From an uncultured Eubacteriales bacterium (GTDB lineage Bacteria > Bacillota > Clostridia > Christensenellales > Borkfalkiaceae): a DNA stretch of 64,000 bases. Positions within the stretch are counted from its first letter, which is position 1; every line of letters starts with the position of its first letter. The notes beneath the pieces are model-generated. The model saw nothing but the letters and a program-made list of their open reading frames with translations. It did not search any database and was not told where the DNA came from. Location of the stretch: NCBI GenBank assembly GCA_905209085.1, contig CAJLRM010000007.1:62001-126000 (forward strand), given 5' to 3'. The position numbers were made by a program, and so were the translations under genes. Positions 17,189 to 24,450 of the stretch are shown piece after piece.

Positions 17189-18481
17189 TTATTTTTTCGT
17201 TTCAACTTTGCGCAAGAATAATTTTTCTTCGATAAGCGATACCGCCAAGTGCACGACCATACCGAAACCAAACATTAGTATTATAGCATTCATAGAGAAA
17301 GCGATTGTATTCGTAAGATATAGTATATAGAAAATACCGTAATACACTAAATTAATGATCAATGAATTTATTGCATTGTATAGAGTTTTGCCTAAGCCTA
17401 CGAAGATATTGTCAATTATTGCACACCCTGCATAAGCAATATAAAACGGCGCAAGTTTAATAACGATTGAAAAAATTTTATTTGCGTTTTGCAGATTTTC
17501 CGCATAACGTAAAAACGGTGTCCATAAGGGAACTGTAATAACCCAAACCGAAATAACTACGGCGACAATAAAATAGTAATTAAATTGTTTTAACTTTGCA
17601 TATCCATCTTTACAATCACGTCGTATAACTTCTGACAATGCCGTTATAGGAATAAGCAACCAACCCCAAATAAAATTATTGGCAATCCAATAATTGCCCT
17701 GTTCGGCAACCATATTTACCATTTTACAAATCATTATCGCATAAATGAAATTGTCTGCGAATTGTTGCAAACCCGAAAAAATGCCAACTTTGCACCATTC
17801 TTTCAAGATAGGCAAATCGCTTTTATGAAACCAACATAATTTAATATATTTTTGGACGTAGAGCAAAACAAAACCCGAAATTGCAAGAATAACATTTACG
17901 ATTATATTTGAAACGGCTATGCCATATATGCCGAGATTAGGTAGCAACACAAAGTCAGCTATTAACGACAATCCCGTCTGTATTGCTAAAAATATATAAA
18001 CGTTTTTATCTTTTCCAACAACTACAAAAACAACATTTATGAAACTGACGATTAAACCTACCATAAACGCAATCGTTTCAAGTTGGAGATAAGCGTTTGT
18101 GGTAACAATATCAAGTTCATTAGGGTTCATTGCTTTTAATAGTAGAACACCATAAATCAGCACACTTATTGAAAATAAAGTGTAAATAATAAAAGTCAAA
18201 ATCCCCGTCTTGAATGTATGCCTTGCAAAATTTTCGCTATGGTTTTTGAAAATTTTATTGAGTATGGAGTAAAGCGGAATGATTAAAAATGCTTGTAAAG
18301 TTTCGTTGATTAAATCAAACCATTCCATTTGCCCGATTATGTTAAAAGCTGCGCTATGTGCGTTTGACGAAATAATAAAAGTTTTAACGGTCTGATAAAT
18401 TGCAGGAATAAGTGCTAACGTACATAAAGCCGTAAACAATCGCCAATTAAAACTTTTGAGTTGCTTAAATCGCTCTTTCAT
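17189..18481 (-). CDS. MATE-like multidrug/polysaccharide transporter family protein
   Basis: The ATG at 18481 (MKERFKQLKS, 430 residues) follows AAAGGATAATT; an in-frame start 60 bases earlier lacks a ribosome site. Twelve hydrophobic helices are visible, with a central charged loop near residue 220. The pattern, with pseudo-repeated halves and features such as GLGKTLYNAINSLIINLVYYGIF near the end, is that of the MATE/MVF superfamily, although the sequence is divergent and no single subfamily motif is clear. These carriers export drugs or flip lipid-linked substrates using Na+ or H+. The gene is distinctly A/T-rich in base and codon use against its neighbours, which suggests recent transfer. 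Confidence 0.7.
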   Translation of the reverse strand: MKERFKQLKSFNWRLFTALCTLALIPAIYQTVKTFIISSNAHSAAFNIIGQMEWFDLINETLQAFLIIPLYSILNKIFKNHSENFARHTFKTGILTFIIYTLFSISVLIYGVLLLKAMNPNELDIVTTNAYLQLETIAFMVGLIVSFINVVFVVVGKDKNVYIFLAIQTGLSLIADFVLLPNLGIYGIAVSNIIVNVILAISGFVLLYVQKYIKLCWFHKSDLPILKEWCKVGIFSGLQQFADNFIYAIMICKMVNMVAEQGNYWIANNFIWGWLLIPITALSEVIRRDCKDGYAKLKQFNYYFIVAVVISVWVITVPLWTPFLRYAENLQNANKIFSIVIKLAPFYIAYAGCAIIDNIFVGLGKTLYNAINSLIINLVYYGIFYILYLTNTIAFSMNAIILMFGFGMVVHLAVSLIEEKLFLRKVETKK

Positions 18482-18969
18482 AATTATCCTTTGTACAAAC
18501 TTCACATATTTCTTAATATTTCGGAATTTAATATGTCCCATTGAAAAATAAGTCAGAGCAGATTATCTCTCTTAGTTATACCGTTTTGCCATAACGTTAT
18601 ATATGGGCAAAGTAAGTTGTACCAATATACTATATCACGAAATAAATTAAAAATCAATTTAAACGGCACTATGACGAGCTCTTGAATAAATAAGTAACCA
18701 CTATTTATTCCACGTGCCGCTTGACATGATCCGCGCAGAAGAGTGTATATAGGCAAATAAGGGCGAAACATACACCCCACGGAAATAAATCTCGGTGGGA
18801 TGCGGTTTGCCTTTGGCAACGATAGCTTGACACGCTCCTTTCTTACGCCAGGCAACTTTCGCGGCATAAACTGCCGTTTGAACGTAATATGGTAAATTTT
18901 ATACAGAAGCGCAAAGGCTTAATATTGGCAATGACATAGCTTATTTAGAAAAAACATCGTAAAAAATAA
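18482..18969. other. A/T-rich gene-less stretch between MATE gene and tRNA operon
   Basis: No convincing start or ribosome site is seen. On the minus strand about 18880-18700 can be read without a stop as a 60-codon protein-like stretch (for example AVYAAKVAWRKKG and KGKPHPTEIYFRG), which may be a remnant of a lost gene. A hairpin with arms GAATAAATA and TATTTATTC lies near 18683-18709. I cannot assign either. Confidence 0.4.
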
Positions 18970-19004
18970 AAACCTAAACCGAACAAGTGGTTCGATTTAG
19001 GTTT
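18970..19004 (-). terminator. Terminator of the tRNA operon
   Basis: AAACCTAAACCGAAC (18970-18984) pairs with GTTCGATTTAGGTTT (18990-19004), one mismatch, followed on the minus strand by a T-rich run. It lies just past the last tRNA. Confidence 0.85.
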
Positions 19005-19008
19005 CTAT

Positions 19009-19093
19009 TGGTGGACAGGGGTGGATTCGAACCACCGAAGTCGAAGACGTCAGATTTACAGTCTGATCCATTTGGCCGCTCTGGAACCTGTCC
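19009..19093 (-). tRNA. tRNA-Tyr (GUA)
   Basis: An 85-nt class II tRNA with GGACAGG/CCTGTCC acceptor pairing, anticodon GTA in CTGTAAATC, a long variable arm, GGTTCGAATCC T-loop and encoded CCA. Confidence 0.95.
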
Positions 19094-19096
19094 GTG

Positions 19097-19172
19097 TGGT
19101 GCCTTGAGGTGGAATCGAACCATCGACAGAAGGATTTTCAGTCCTTTGCTCTACCAACTGAGCTATCAAGGC
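19097..19172 (-). tRNA. tRNA-Phe (GAA)
   Basis: A 76-nt tRNA with GCCTTGA acceptor strand, anticodon GAA in CTGAAAATC, GGTTCGATTCC T-loop and encoded CCA. Confidence 0.95.
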
Positions 19173-19256
19173 GTTTCCCGTTTTACAGATACCGAAATAG
19201 ATACTTATTTTATAACCTCTTAACGAGGAAAAGTATTTGAAAAACGAGTAAAAAAA

Positions 19257-19334
19257 TGGCGACCCAAACGAGGCTCGAACTCGTGACCTCCAGCGTGACA
19301 GGCTGGCGCTCTAACCAAACTGAGCTATTGGGCC
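19257..19334 (-). tRNA. tRNA-Asp (GUC)
   Basis: A 78-nt tRNA with GGCCCAA acceptor strand, anticodon GTC in CTGTCACG, GAGTTCGAGCC T-loop and encoded CCA. Confidence 0.95.
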
Positions 19335-19355
19335 GTACATAAAAAGTATAAAATT

Positions 19356-19431
19356 TGGTGGGCCTTCACGGATTCGAACCGCGGACCAATCGGTTATGAG
19401 CCGACAGCTCTGACCACTGAGCTAAAGGCCC
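19356..19431 (-). tRNA. tRNA with CAU anticodon (Ile2 or Met)
   Basis: A 76-nt tRNA with GGGCCTT acceptor strand, anticodon CAT in GCTCATAACC, and encoded CCA. The acceptor and D-stem resemble tRNA-Ile2, whose C34 is changed to lysidine by TilS, more than elongator Met, but the two cannot be separated securely by eye. It is the first gene of the operon. Confidence 0.9.
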
Positions 19432-19474
19432 ACACGCTGCTTGGGCGCAGTTTTCCGTCGCACAATGCTTGTAT

Positions 19475-19503
19475 ATGATAAACTATTTGAGATAAAAAGT
19501 CAA
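19475..19503 (-). promoter_or_regulatory. Promoter of the tRNA operon
   Basis: Minus strand TTGACT (19503-19498), 17-bp spacer, TATCAT (19480-19475). The four tRNAs CAU, Asp, Phe and Tyr follow in this order, all with CCA encoded. Confidence 0.75.
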
Positions 19504-19629
19504 GCGTTTTTTGGTAAAATTTCAAAAAAAATTTTCGACAAAAAACGGCGGCATTCCGCCGAAAAGCGCAAAATACTCGTTTGCGTATCGGGTAAAATGG
19601 AAGCACACAAAATACGGGAGGAAAAAGAC

Positions 19630-19938
19630 ATGAATCTCGCGGCTCACTTAGCGAAGGGAATTTTATATATTGTCATGGACGGAGAAATCGACGAGCATTC
19701 CGCTGCGGACGCGCGCCGTATCGCGGATAAATTGATAGACGAAAATACGCAGGCGGAAAAGGCGGTGTTCGATTTGGAGAAAATCACCTTTATGGATTCG
19801 ACGGGCATAGGCTTTCTCATCGGCAGATACAAAAAACTCAAACGCTACGGAATCCCCATGTACATAACGAATCCCAATCTGCCCGCCGATAAAATACTGT
19901 CTTTAAGCGGCGTTTATACACTAATTCCGAAACTCTGA
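19630..19938 (+). CDS. spoIIAA: Anti-sigma F factor antagonist SpoIIAA
   Basis: A 102-residue STAS-domain protein with the phosphorylatable Ser57 in ITFMDSTGIGFLIGRYK (Ser58 in Bacillus). The ATG at 19630 follows GGGAGGAAAAAG; in-frame sequence upstream is rejected because STAS begins here. In the forespore dephosphorylated SpoIIAA binds SpoIIAB and frees sigma F. First gene of a three-gene operon running away from the tRNA operon. Confidence 0.95.
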   Translation: MNLAAHLAKGILYIVMDGEIDEHSAADARRIADKLIDENTQAEKAVFDLEKITFMDSTGIGFLIGRYKKLKRYGIPMYITNPNLPADKILSLSGVYTLIPKL

Positions 19939-19980
19939 GAATCGGAGCGGAACAATCAAAAAAGAGCAAGGAGAAAGAGC

Positions 19981-20466
19981 ATGAAAAATTATATGAAATT
20001 GGAAATCGCGGCAATCGGGAAAAACGAGAGTTTCGCACGGAGTACCGTAGCGGCATTCGCGCTGCCCCTCAATCCTTCCCTTTCGGAACTTTCGGACATC
20101 AAGACGGCGGTGAGCGAAGCGGTCACGAACTGCATCGTCCACGCCTATGGAAAGAAGGGCGAAGCGGAGGAGCAGACAAACGAAAACCGAATTTTGATCG
20201 AGTGCGAAATAGAAGATACGCCGGGCGGAGAGGACTCGGGCGGCGTTTTACATATCGGCATCACCGACTACGGGTGCGGGATAGAGGACGTCGAGCAGGC
20301 GATGCAGCCTTTTTATACCACTTTGTCGGACGATGAGCGCTCCGGTATGGGCTTCACGATCATGCAGACCTTCATGACGGACTTTTCCGTCACGAGCGAG
20401 AAGGGGAAGGGCACGACGGTGAGGATGAGTAAAAAATTCGGCGCAAAGGACACGGTCGATGCTTGA
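19981..20466 (+). CDS. spoIIAB: Anti-sigma F factor / serine kinase SpoIIAB
   Basis: A 161-residue GHKL-type kinase. The N box (SEAVTNCIVHAYG, about residues 42-54), G1 (ITDYGCGI) and G2 (ERSGMGFTIMQTFM) are intact. SpoIIAB holds sigma F inactive and phosphorylates SpoIIAA. An insert of about 15 charged residues (about 57-72) between the N box and the next strand makes it slightly longer than the Bacillus protein. AAGGAGAAAG precedes the ATG. The gene overlaps sigF by eight bases, which suggests translational coupling of sigma factor and inhibitor. Confidence 0.95.
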   Translation: MKNYMKLEIAAIGKNESFARSTVAAFALPLNPSLSELSDIKTAVSEAVTNCIVHAYGKKGEAEEQTNENRILIECEIEDTPGGEDSGGVLHIGITDYGCGIEDVEQAMQPFYTTLSDDERSGMGFTIMQTFMTDFSVTSEKGKGTTVRMSKKFGAKDTVDA

Positions 20467-21184
20467 TGAAAAGGAAACAATCGAATATATCCGCCGCGCG
20501 AAAGGCGGCGACCAGACCGCGAAACAGGCGCTTATCGACGGCAACGTATCCCTGATAAAATGTATCGTCAAGCGCTATCTCGGCAAAGGCGTGGAATACG
20601 ACGACCTTTTTCAGCTCGCCTGTATGGGATTTTTAAAGGCGATTACGGGCTTTGACGAGAGCTTCGGCGTGCGTTTTTCCACATACGCCGTGCCGATGAT
20701 CGCGGGGGAAATCAAGCGCTTTATGCGCGACGACGGTTCCGTGAAGGTATCCCGCGCCATGAAGCAGACGGCAAAGGATATGAATACCTTTGTCGCCGAA
20801 TATACCACCGCCCACGGCACGCAGCCGACGGTGGGGCAGATCGCGGAAAAATTCGGACTCGACGAAAGCGAAACGGTGTTTGTGATGGGGTCCTCGAAAA
20901 TGCCCGTTTCCATTTACGGAGGATCCGAATATAAAGACGGCGGCGAAAGGGAACTTATCGAAACGCTGCCCGCCGAGGATAATCAGGAGGAGATGATAGA
21001 CAAATTACTCCTTCGCACAGCGATCGAATCTCTCCCCGAACGTGACAGAAAAATCATTGTCCTTCGCTATTTCCGCGATATGACTCAAAGCGAGGTGGCG
21101 GAAAAGATCGGCGTGAGCCAAGTGCAGGTGTCGAGAATAGAAAGCCGCATCATCAAGGAATTCCGGGAAAAACTTACGGGGTGA
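20459..21184 (+). CDS. sigF: Forespore RNA polymerase sigma factor sigma F
   Basis: A 241-residue sigma-70-family factor with region 2 (DLFQLACMGFLKAITGFDESFGVRFSTYAVPMIAGEIKRFMRDDG in outline, about residues 42-86), region 3 and a C-terminal region 4 helix-turn-helix (MTQSEVAEKIGVSQVQVSRIESRIIKEFR). It directs the first forespore-specific genes after asymmetric division. The operon order spoIIAA-spoIIAB-sigF is the classical one, and a terminator follows 13 bases after the stop, so no spoVA gene is joined. Confidence 0.95.
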   Translation: MLDEKETIEYIRRAKGGDQTAKQALIDGNVSLIKCIVKRYLGKGVEYDDLFQLACMGFLKAITGFDESFGVRFSTYAVPMIAGEIKRFMRDDGSVKVSRAMKQTAKDMNTFVAEYTTAHGTQPTVGQIAEKFGLDESETVFVMGSSKMPVSIYGGSEYKDGGERELIETLPAEDNQEEMIDKLLLRTAIESLPERDRKIIVLRYFRDMTQSEVAEKIGVSQVQVSRIESRIIKEFREKLTG

Positions 21185-21196
21185 AAAATACAAAAT

Positions 21197-21223
21197 CCGA
21201 CGCGTGACGGCGTCGGTTTTTTT
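21197..21223 (+). terminator. Terminator of spoIIA operon
   Basis: CCGACGC (21197-21203) pairs with GCGTCGG (21210-21216), followed by TTTTTTT. The 230 bases from 21224 to 21452 hold no gene; a GCGGGC/GCCCGC inverted repeat is visible near 21283-21317. Confidence 0.85.
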
Positions 21224-21452
21224 CGTGAATATAGAAAAACGCTTGAAAATCGGTCGCGCGAAATTTTCCGCCGCGAAAAGAAGGCGGGCAAAAACTTGCA
21301 TCGGTTAAAAAAGCCCGCAAAAAGGAGGGATTCGCAGGCATATTCTCTGTCTTGCTGAAAATGATTTGCGTAAAATAAGTGCAACAAGAGAAAGGCGAAA
21401 GGCAGGTTGCAATAGGAAATCTGTAAAGCAAAGATTATAACAGAAAAATCGC

Positions 21453-21481
21453 TTGACTTTTTCTTTGTTTTAGATTATAAT
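21453..21481 (+). promoter_or_regulatory. Near-consensus promoter of the structured RNA
   Basis: TTGACT (21453-21458), 17-bp spacer, TATAAT (21476-21481). No open frame follows for more than 300 bases, so it points at a noncoding transcript starting near 21488. Confidence 0.85.
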
Positions 21482-21487
21482 TTTAAC

Positions 21488-21741
21488 TATTCAATTGCTT
21501 TTATATGTCTTGTAGCGAATGTGTATTTCACGGAACGAGCGCGTGAAAATATTTCCCTGACAGACTTTAAGCAAGAGAAATTCAAATGATGTAAAAATAT
21601 GGGGCTTATCTTCATCTATCATGCTCGTTAGGATGATGAGAAAATAGTTGCGTGTGACTTTTAGTAGTTCCCCTATGTTCCATTGCTTTACACGACAAAA
21701 TATCAAGCCAATAGCGAATCTGTATTGTTGGCTCGTTTTTT
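21488..21741 (+). ncRNA. Candidate structured noncoding RNA, about 254 nt, unidentified
   Basis: Boundaries: promoter at 21453-21481; terminator AGCC-AATA (21706-21713) with TATT-GTT-GGCT (21723-21733) and six T (21736-21741). Inside, TTGCTT (21495-21500) pairs with AAGCAA (21569-21574) and GTCT (21507) with AGAC (21562). These enclose a hairpin TTTCAC/GTGAAA (21526/21543) whose loop shows AACGAGC (21534-21540). A second hairpin CTTA..TCATC/GATGATGAG (21605-21640) has GCTCGTT (21623-21629) in its loop, perfectly complementary to the first loop. GGGG (21601) can pair with CCCC (21670) and CGTGT (21651) with ACACG (21690). It is not tmRNA, SRP RNA or RNase P by motif. The raiA-motif class is one candidate I cannot test. 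Confidence 0.65.
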
Positions 21742-21769
21742 GTGGTGTAGGCAACAGGTTAGCGATGTG

Positions 21770-21797
21770 ATCCATGCACCCAAAGTATGGATTTTTT
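21770..21797 (+). terminator. Second, weaker hairpin with T run before small ORF
   Basis: ATCCAT (21770-21775) pairs with ATGGAT (21787-21792), followed by TTTTTT. It lies between the RNA's main terminator and the small coding sequence, so expression of that gene may depend on read-through. Confidence 0.45.
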
Positions 21798-21819
21798 ATT
21801 CGCTTGGAAGGAGGTAAAT

Positions 21820-22044
21820 ATGGCAAAAGGAAAAGTTTCGGGTAAAACGCATACGCAGGCACAATTAAATGATTGGGCAAATCAAAATAATTCCAATAAC
21901 AAAGCATATAAAGCCAATACGGACAATCGTGCTAACCAGCTCAATCCCAAGCAAAAGACTCACCAACAACTTCATAATCAAGAAAGACGTTCGCAACCAT
22001 GGGTAGATTGGGCACCCGATTATATTGATTACTCAAATAATTAA
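21820..22044 (+). CDS. Small Asn/Gln-rich conserved-type protein
   Basis: A 74-residue protein behind an ideal GGAAGGAGGT ribosome site, five bases from the ATG. It starts MAKGKVSGKTHTQAQLND and contains repeats of an ANQxN(S/P)-type block (ANQNNSNNKAYKAN, then ANQLNPKQKTHQQL), ending in an aromatic/acidic tail. I recall short Firmicute proteins with the same KVSGKTH start and NQxNPNNxAY repeats, but no function. It is very hydrophilic and probably disordered. No promoter is seen between it and the structured RNA, so both may share one transcript. A strong terminator follows. Confidence 0.8.
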   Translation: MAKGKVSGKTHTQAQLNDWANQNNSNNKAYKANTDNRANQLNPKQKTHQQLHNQERRSQPWVDWAPDYIDYSNN

Positions 22045-22050
22045 TAATTC

Positions 22051-22084
22051 AGAGCAGATGCCGCTAACCATCTGCTCTTTTTTA
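22051..22084 (+). terminator. Terminator after small Asn/Gln-rich gene
   Basis: AGAGCAGATG (22051-22060) pairs with CATCTGCTCT (22069-22078), followed by six T. Confidence 0.9.
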
Positions 22085-22107
22085 TGAAATGTATACCATA
22101 TCCATAT

Positions 22108-22184
22108 CTCACGAGGCTACAAGTAGCCTCGTGAGTCCACGAAATCAAACCAAGAAAAGACGTAGTATTCACTACGTCTTTTCT
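22108..22184. repeat. Two tandem perfect hairpins
   Basis: Inverted repeat one: arms of 13 bases at 22108-22120 and 22123-22135 (CTCACGAGGCTAC and complement). Inverted repeat two: arms of 14 bases at 22153-22166 and 22171-22184 (AGAAAAGACGTAGT and complement). The second is A/T-edged on both sides and may end the convergent minus-strand gene; the first has no T run. Nothing else is seen in 22185-22311. Confidence 0.7.
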
Positions 22185-22311
22185 CTGTCAAATTTATTAA
22201 ATTTTCTATTTCCTATGGAACGCACCCAAAGCCTGATTTTCCTCTTTTGCACCGATCGGATAATTTTAAGAAAAACGTCCTAAAACGTCCTTCCGCTTAT
22301 TATAAAGAGAA

Positions 22312-22734
22312 TCAAAATTCCCTCTTTTCCTTTGCAAAAGCCGCGGCAAGGCATAAGGCGGAACTCAAAAAGGATGCCGCGGTAAACACGTAAAATACCC
22401 AGGGGATATTCAGTTCCATAGAGATCCCGCTCGCCGCGACCGCCGATCTGTCCGCCAAAAGGGGAATGAGAATAAAACACCAGACCAGCACGACGACGGC
22501 TGTTTCGACGATTCCCGCGAGGGCGAAGGGTTTTTTCGAATAGAAGCGCGCTTTGAGAAAAAGAAGCAGCGAGAGGATCGCCACGGCAAAGAAGTAAACG
22601 AGAATAAGAGCGGCAATGAGCCGCCTCTTAGACGTCAGCGCAGAGGAAGACATGACGATCGTAACCAGAGCGAAAACGAAAAGACACGCGCAGAGTATGA
22701 GATTGCAAAGCAGCAATTTATGCCTTTTGTCCAT
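22312..22734 (-). CDS. Small four-helix membrane protein, unknown
   Basis: A 140-residue hydrophobic protein with four predicted membrane helices (about residues 8-30, 40-61, 72-93, 110-132), short loops, and charged ends (MDKRHK at the start, AKEKREF at the end). No motif is recognisable. It is transcribed against the CPBP gene from the 22735-22976 region, which otherwise holds only that gene's promoter. Confidence 0.65.
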   Translation of the reverse strand: MDKRHKLLLCNLILCACLFVFALVTIVMSSSALTSKRRLIAALILVYFFAVAILSLLLFLKARFYSKKPFALAGIVETAVVVLVWCFILIPLLADRSAVAASGISMELNIPWVFYVFTAASFLSSALCLAAAFAKEKREF

Positions 22735-22942
22735 ATCATATAGCCTCGTTAAAAATTATAGGACCCGACCGCGCGCAGCGATCGCGGAAGGATTGAGGAA
22801 AATGCCGAAAGCCTGAAAAAGAAATGGAATTTTCATTTCGGCTTGTCCGCGGCTTTGAAAACGCAGTCGTTGGGGTAGGGAAGCATTCATACGATAAACA
22901 GTATAGCACAATGAAAATCGTTTGTCAAGAGGCGTTTTTTGT

Positions 22943-22970
22943 TTGCCTTCTTGAAAAAATCTGCTATAAT
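22943..22970 (+). promoter_or_regulatory. Promoter giving a leaderless or very short-leader CPBP mRNA
   Basis: TTGCCT (22943-22948), 16-bp spacer, TATAAT (22965-22970). The first ATG is at 22977, about where transcription should start. Confidence 0.6.
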
Positions 22971-22976
22971 ATAGAT

Positions 22977-23906
22977 ATGGAACAAAAAAGAGGACAGAGT
23001 TCGTGGCTCGGCGAGATGACCGAGGAAAAGAAATCGGGATTGGTATACTCGGCGGCGGTCGCGGCTGCCGTGCTGCTTTCCTTCGTGCTGCTGATCGTCG
23101 TCAGCGCGGCGGGATATACCGATTCGGCGCAGTACGAAAACGCCGAATGGTATCGTTACGTCAGCTTTCTCCTGGCGCCCGTCGGCTTTGCCGCCGTGGG
23201 GGCGATTTATTTTTTCAAGACGAAAACGCCCGTCAGGGAAGTCGCGGGAAAGTGCCGTTTTAAATATTTTGTCCTCGCCGTAACGTTGCAGGTCGGGCTG
23301 TTGTCCCTCGCGCAGGTGAATACGCTCTTCCTCGAATTTTTGGGGCGCTTCGGATATAAAAGCCCGGAGATCCGGCTTCCCTCGTTAAACGGAGCGGGGC
23401 TTTTCGGCGTCCTTCTCACCGTGGCGGTGTTGCCCGCGGTCTTTGAGGAACTTATTTTTCGCGGACTCCTTTTAAAGGGATTAAAAAATTTCGGAACGGT
23501 CGCCGCAGTCCTTCTTTGCGGCGCGCTGTTTTCTCTCTATCATCAAAACCCTGCCCAAACGATCTATCAATTTTTATGCGGCGCGGCGTTCGCGTTGGTC
23601 GCCGTCAAAGCGGGCAGTATTCTTCCCACGGTTCTTTCCCATTTTTTAAACAACGCTTTCATCATCGTGATGGAAAAGGTGTCGGGCGGAGAAATTCCCC
23701 GAAGCGTACAGATTCCTCTGCTCGCGTTTTCCGCCCTCTGTCTTGCGGGAAGTCTTGCCTATCTGATTTTTTTCGATAAGAAATCCGCTTCGGCAAAGGG
23801 AAAAGAAAAAGCGGATAAAAAGGGCTTTTTCCTCTGCGCGGCACTTGGAATCGTCGTCTGCGCCGTGGTGTGGCTGAGCGCGTTCGCCGCGGGACTCGGA
23901 GGCTGA
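22977..23906 (+). CDS. CPBP-family intramembrane glutamic protease
   Basis: With the ATG at 22977 the protein has 309 residues and about eight membrane helices. The CPBP (Abi, CAAX-like) motifs are complete: EExxxR at Glu157-Glu158/Arg162 in VFEELIFRGLL, the second-motif His189 in FSLYHQNP, and His222/Asn226 in VLSHFLNNAF. Relatives process prenylated proteins, bacteriocins, anti-sigma factors or, in myxosortases, C-terminal sorting signals. The ATG sits only six bases after a TATAAT, so the message may be leaderless; an in-frame ATG at 23016 is an alternative. rlmH begins two bases after the stop, so both are probably co-transcribed. Confidence 0.87.
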   Translation: MEQKRGQSSWLGEMTEEKKSGLVYSAAVAAAVLLSFVLLIVVSAAGYTDSAQYENAEWYRYVSFLLAPVGFAAVGAIYFFKTKTPVREVAGKCRFKYFVLAVTLQVGLLSLAQVNTLFLEFLGRFGYKSPEIRLPSLNGAGLFGVLLTVAVLPAVFEELIFRGLLLKGLKNFGTVAAVLLCGALFSLYHQNPAQTIYQFLCGAAFALVAVKAGSILPTVLSHFLNNAFIIVMEKVSGGEIPRSVQIPLLAFSALCLAGSLAYLIFFDKKSASAKGKEKADKKGFFLCAALGIVVCAVVWLSAFAAGLGG

Positions 23907-23908
23907 GT

Positions 23909-24346
23909 ATGCAGAAGCTCTGTTTCGTAGTCGTGGGGAAAATCAAAGAAGCCTTTTATCGGGACGCCGTGGCGGAATACGTCAAGCGTTTGTCCCGCTT
24001 CGCCAAGGTGGAGATCAAAGAGCTTCCCGAAGGCGCGAATCCCGAAGCGGAAGCGGGGGAGATTCTCCGCGCGATGAAGGGATACACGATAGCGCTTGCC
24101 GTAGAGGGCGAAAAGGCGTCCAGCGAATCGCTGGCGGCGCGGCTTAAAAAACTCTGCGACGAGGGCAGGGAAGTGACTTTCGTCATCGGCTCCTCCTGCG
24201 GGCTTTCGGACAGAGTGAAAAATGCGGCGGATTGGCGGCTCTCCTTTTCGGACATGACCTTTCCGCACCAGTTGATGCGGGTCATTCTCGCCGAGCAGGT
24301 CTATCGGGCGTTTATGATCAACGGCGGCGGCACGTATCATAAATAG
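23909..24346 (+). CDS. rlmH: 23S rRNA (pseudouridine-1915-N3)-methyltransferase
   Basis: A 145-residue SPOUT methyltransferase. Key features are the VVGKIKEAFYRDAVAEYVKRLSRFAKVEI start in outline, the glycine-rich SAM-knot segment FVIGSSCGLS (about residues 91-100) and the invariant C-terminus LAEQVYRAFMINGGGTYHK-type ending in TYHK. It methylates pseudouridine 1915 of 23S rRNA in the assembled ribosome. The ATG at 23909 is used; a frame extending upstream overlaps the CPBP gene. Confidence 0.95.
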   Translation: MQKLCFVVVGKIKEAFYRDAVAEYVKRLSRFAKVEIKELPEGANPEAEAGEILRAMKGYTIALAVEGEKASSESLAARLKKLCDEGREVTFVIGSSCGLSDRVKNAADWRLSFSDMTFPHQLMRVILAEQVYRAFMINGGGTYHK

Positions 24347-24428
24347 GCGCCTGCGCAAGGCGGGACAATGCAAAAACAAAGCCGTGCCTGCGGATTTTGC
24401 GGCAAAACGTGTCCCGAAAGCGTCCTTT

Positions 24429-24450
24429 TCCACATATACTGATATGTGGA
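24429..24450 (+). promoter_or_regulatory. Perfect palindrome overlapping the peptidase start
   Basis: TCCACATAT (24429-24437) and ATATGTGGA (24442-24450), spaced by ACTG, form a 9-bp inverted repeat that covers the GTG start codon at 24446. It may be an operator or a translation-masking hairpin. Confidence 0.5.

Noticed and set aside
18987..19223. Plus-strand open frame over tRNA-Tyr and tRNA-Phe
   Set aside because: It lies across two intact tRNA genes on the opposite strand; this is a well-known kind of false gene.
21491..21907. Minus-strand frame of 138 codons antisense to the structured RNA
   Set aside because: No ribosome site or promoter on that strand, and it overlaps both the RNA and the well-supported small gene.
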